Positions 6,505 to 7,770 of a stretch of DNA of 7,770 bases are shown piece by piece (positions within the stretch are counted from its first letter, which is position 1; each line of letters starts with the position of its first letter). The notes below the pieces were generated by a model, which was not told the DNA's origin, searched no databases, and saw only the letters and a program-made list of their open reading frames with translations. The stretch is from positions 1 to 7,770 of the forward strand of contig CAJTLB010000040.1 in assembly GCA_910577045.1 (NCBI GenBank), written 5' to 3'. The DNA comes from an uncultured Lachnospiraceae bacterium. GTDB taxonomy: Bacteria; Bacillota; Clostridia; Lachnospirales; Lachnospiraceae. The position numbers and the translations under genes are program-made.

Positions 6505-6961
6505 CTTCCATCTCATTCCAATCTGTACTAGCACTTCCCTTCAATGCTTCTAAGAACCCATCATCTACAGCTTCCTCTTCACTATCCACTCCCATCTTTG
6601 CCTTAACCACTTCCATATGCAATTTTTGTTCCTCTTGGTCTATCTCTGTTTTCTCTGTCTGCCCTGAATATCGGGCAATCACTTCATATGCTTTCACATT
6701 TCCAGAAAGGGCTTCTTTTATCATAGCAGCATTAATAGCACTTTCTAGTGTACTATCAATTCCTAGAGATTCTAATAAAGGAGTCCACTCTGGACTATCT
6801 ATTTTTAGGGTTAAAAGCTGGTTCAGTGTACGCCGAAAATCTGCCTTGCGTTTCCTAGATTCTCCAGACGCTTTTCCGCCTTTGCTTGCTATTTCCCGTA
6901 GTTCACCCGTGGTTCGTTTATCAAAACCTTTCTCTTTTATGTTTTCATAGCCTGCCACCAC
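6482..6961 (-). CDS. Putative terminase small subunit (KGG-motif protein)
   Basis: The 159-residue protein has a basic SKGGKASGESRKRKADFRR stretch at 26-44, a helical middle (LNQLLTLKI, then SAINAAMIKEALSGNVKAYEVIARYSG shortened here to GNVKAYEVIARYSG, 87-100) and a very acidic tail from about residue 125. Proteins with this KGG-plus-helical layout commonly sit just before large terminase in Firmicute phages and are taken to be the DNA-recognition small subunit. It could alternatively be an accessory packaging protein, because the family is poorly characterised. The frame starts with tandem GTG codons at 6961 and 6958, with AGGAAGG upstream that suits either. It is the first gene after the late promoter and leader hairpin and overlaps the large-terminase start. 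Confidence 0.75.
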   Translation of the reverse strand: MVAGYENIKEKGFDKRTTGELREIASKGGKASGESRKRKADFRRTLNQLLTLKIDSPEWTPLLESLGIDSTLESAINAAMIKEALSGNVKAYEVIARYSGQTEKTEIDQEEQKLHMEVVKAKMGVDSEEEAVDDGFLEALKGSASTDWNEMEDEETTNI

Positions 6962-6984
6962 CTCACCTTCCTATCTCTTCTAAT

Positions 6985-7025
6985 ACAAAAAGAAAAGCAC
7001 TTAGCTATTAATTTGCTAAATGCTT
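6985..7025 (-). terminator. Rho-independent terminator in the late-operon leader
   Basis: Minus-strand AAGCATTTAGC (7025-7015) pairs with GCTAAGTGCTT (7005-6995) over 11 bases with one G-T wobble, around a 9-base loop, and is followed at once by TTCTTTTT. This is a textbook intrinsic terminator read towards the terminase genes. It is well placed to end the regulator transcript but also lies between the predicted late promoter and the small-terminase gene, so late transcripts must read through it. A transcript running from the promoter to this hairpin would be an RNA of about 70 bases. Confidence 0.8.
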
Positions 7026-7063
7026 AGAATATCCTACTACAAAGACACAATTTTTTTATTTTA

Positions 7064-7097
7064 ATTATACCACAAAAAAACCGAACAAAACGAACAA
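7064..7097 (-). promoter_or_regulatory. Predicted late promoter with extended -10
   Basis: On the minus strand TGGTATAAT (7072-7064) is a perfect extended -10 (TGnTATAAT). At the usual 16-18 base spacing no TTGACA-like -35 is present; the space holds a direct repeat instead. Transcription would begin near 7057 and run into the leader hairpin and then small terminase. A consensus extended -10 with a missing -35 covered by repeats is typical of an activator-dependent promoter. In Gram-positive phages the late operon is commonly switched on from the region between the late regulator gene and terS, which is where this lies. Confidence 0.7.
7082..7097 (-). repeat. Direct repeat, probable operator for the late regulator
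   Basis: TTGTTCG occurs twice on the minus strand (7097-7091 and 7088-7082) with a 9-base period and two T's between. It begins three bases after the regulator stop codon and covers the -35 region of the late promoter. Position and arrangement suggest the binding site of the ArpU/DUF1492-type protein encoded just upstream; this is an inference from context. Confidence 0.5.
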
Positions 7098-7099
7098 GT

Positions 7100-7558
7100 T
7101 TAATTTTTTTTCAAAAATCTGTCACTTGTTATTCTACAACTATCTGGTGAACCTCCTACTTTGTTTGCAATTTGTACCCATGATAACCCTTCTATGTAAC
7201 GCAATTCCAGAATTCTTCTTGTCCTGCTATCACTCACCCCTTCTATCTTCTCTTCTATTATAGTAATTAATTCTAAAAGTTCCTGCTGCCTTTCTGCTAA
7301 ATTATGTATCCTTTTCTCTAATAATCCTTTCTTTTGTTCATAATATGGATAGGGAAACCCTGTGATTCTTACGGTTCCTAATGACTTTTTCCCCTTCTTT
7401 CCACAAGATACCGAATCGGATTCCAGATAGTTGCTTTTATTCATTTTTTCTATTTCTTTTTGAAGCTCTTGTATCTTTATTTCCTTTTCTTCTATTTCTG
7501 CTTTTAAATCATTTAGCTGCCCTATCAAATACTTTAAATTTTCACCTTCATATTTCAA
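7100..7558 (-). CDS. ArpU/DUF1492-type late transcription regulator
   Basis: The 152-residue protein has a heptad-like charged coiled coil at 8-42, a basic segment (CGKKGKKSLG, 52-61), a second coiled coil around 75-107, and a C-terminal helix-turn-helix resembling sigma-70 region 4: SDSRTRRILELRYIEGLSW (109-127), VQIANKVGGSPDSCRI (128-143). This build is typical of DUF1492/ArpU late regulators, which bind upstream of terS and activate packaging, structural and lysis genes. The start is TTG at 7558, supported by AAGGGGAG eight bases upstream; no in-frame ATG is available nearby. Its stop codon lies three bases from the direct repeat proposed as its operator. Regulator role is from family and position; the activation target is inferred. 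Confidence 0.8.
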   Translation of the reverse strand: MKYEGENLKYLIGQLNDLKAEIEEKEIKIQELQKEIEKMNKSNYLESDSVSCGKKGKKSLGTVRITGFPYPYYEQKKGLLEKRIHNLAERQQELLELITIIEEKIEGVSDSRTRRILELRYIEGLSWVQIANKVGGSPDSCRITSDRFLKKN

Positions 7559-7603
7559 CCATATTCTCCCCTTATTCTTTATTTACTCCTGTTAAATCCT
7601 TTC

Positions 7604-7770
7604 TTATTTCCCTTCCAATCTTTCTAATGCTCCTCTTGCTTCCTTAACAATTTCTATTGCATTCCGGTATACATTTGCTTCTATGTCCAATATATCCACC
7701 GCGATCATATCTCCCGCTTCATCATACTCCGCTGCCTTTTGTTCAGCACATTCAACATATTTTTCCAGTG
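7604..7770 (-). CDS. 3' end of an unidentified small helical protein (partial)
   Basis: A frame open from the window edge (first whole codon at 7768) to a TAA at 7604 encodes 54 residues, beginning LEKYVECAEQKAAEYDEAGD and ending ALERLEGK. It is acidic and helical throughout with heptad-like spacing. Codon use is protein-like and it lies 45 bases before the late regulator, in the usual place for small early/middle phage genes. I do not recognise the family and the N-terminus is missing. Confidence 0.6.
   Translation of the reverse strand, partial: LEKYVECAEQKAAEYDEAGDMIAVDILDIEANVYRNAIEIVKEARGALERLEGK

Noticed and set aside
6489..6950. 153-residue plus-strand open frame opposite the small terminase gene
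   Set aside because: It is an antisense shadow: very Ser-rich with no domain, no plausible ribosome binding site, and it lies fully within a well supported minus-strand gene.
1..7770. CRISPR array, tRNA/rRNA, insertion sequence, integrase, attachment site
   Set aside because: No regularly spaced repeats, structured RNA gene, transposase or integrase motif, or terminal inverted repeats were found; coding density leaves only short gaps.

Overview
The window is the packaging and head-assembly end of a tailed double-stranded DNA phage or prophage. Every credible gene lies on the minus strand, so the region is read from position 7770 towards 1. Low GC, AGGAGG-type ribosome binding sites, TTG/GTG starts, an extended -10 promoter and the protein families point to a low-GC Firmicute, most likely a Clostridia/Lachnospiraceae-type host. 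This is inferred from style, not from a host gene. No integrase, attachment site or host gene is visible, so phage and prophage cannot be told apart.

Layout in transcription order: the 3' end of an unknown small helical gene (7604-7770); an ArpU/DUF1492-type late transcription regulator with a TTG start (7100-7558); a 138-base control region with a 9-base-period direct repeat, an extended -10 promoter and a terminator-like hairpin; putative small terminase (6482-6961); large terminase (5224-6504); DUF1073-type portal (3799-5223); a minor capsid (MuF-like) protein with a C-terminal RelA/SpoT-like domain (2125-3795); a 70-residue gene coupled to it (1904-2116); a 75-residue unknown (1646-1873); a DUF2213 maturation protease fused to a scaffold, with a strong internal start before the scaffold (454-1644, nested 454-1074); a short structural-cement-like gene (107-457) that ends inside a terminator-like hairpin; and the first 18 codons of a further gene (1-54).

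How it works together: the late regulator probably acts on the promoter just after its own stop codon and turns on packaging and head genes. Terminase and portal load DNA, the protease and scaffold build the procapsid, and the cement protein stabilises it. The minor capsid protein sits in the head and may leave with the DNA. Its C-terminal domain resembles alarmone-synthetase-type nucleotide pyrophosphokinases, and the next gene begins with a ribosome binding site that overlaps its stop codon.

The most interesting reading is therefore a capsid-borne polymorphic toxin of the MuF class with a RelA/SpoT-like effector and a candidate immunity protein. Second in interest are the late-promoter control region, with a terminator between promoter and first gene, and the nested scaffold start.
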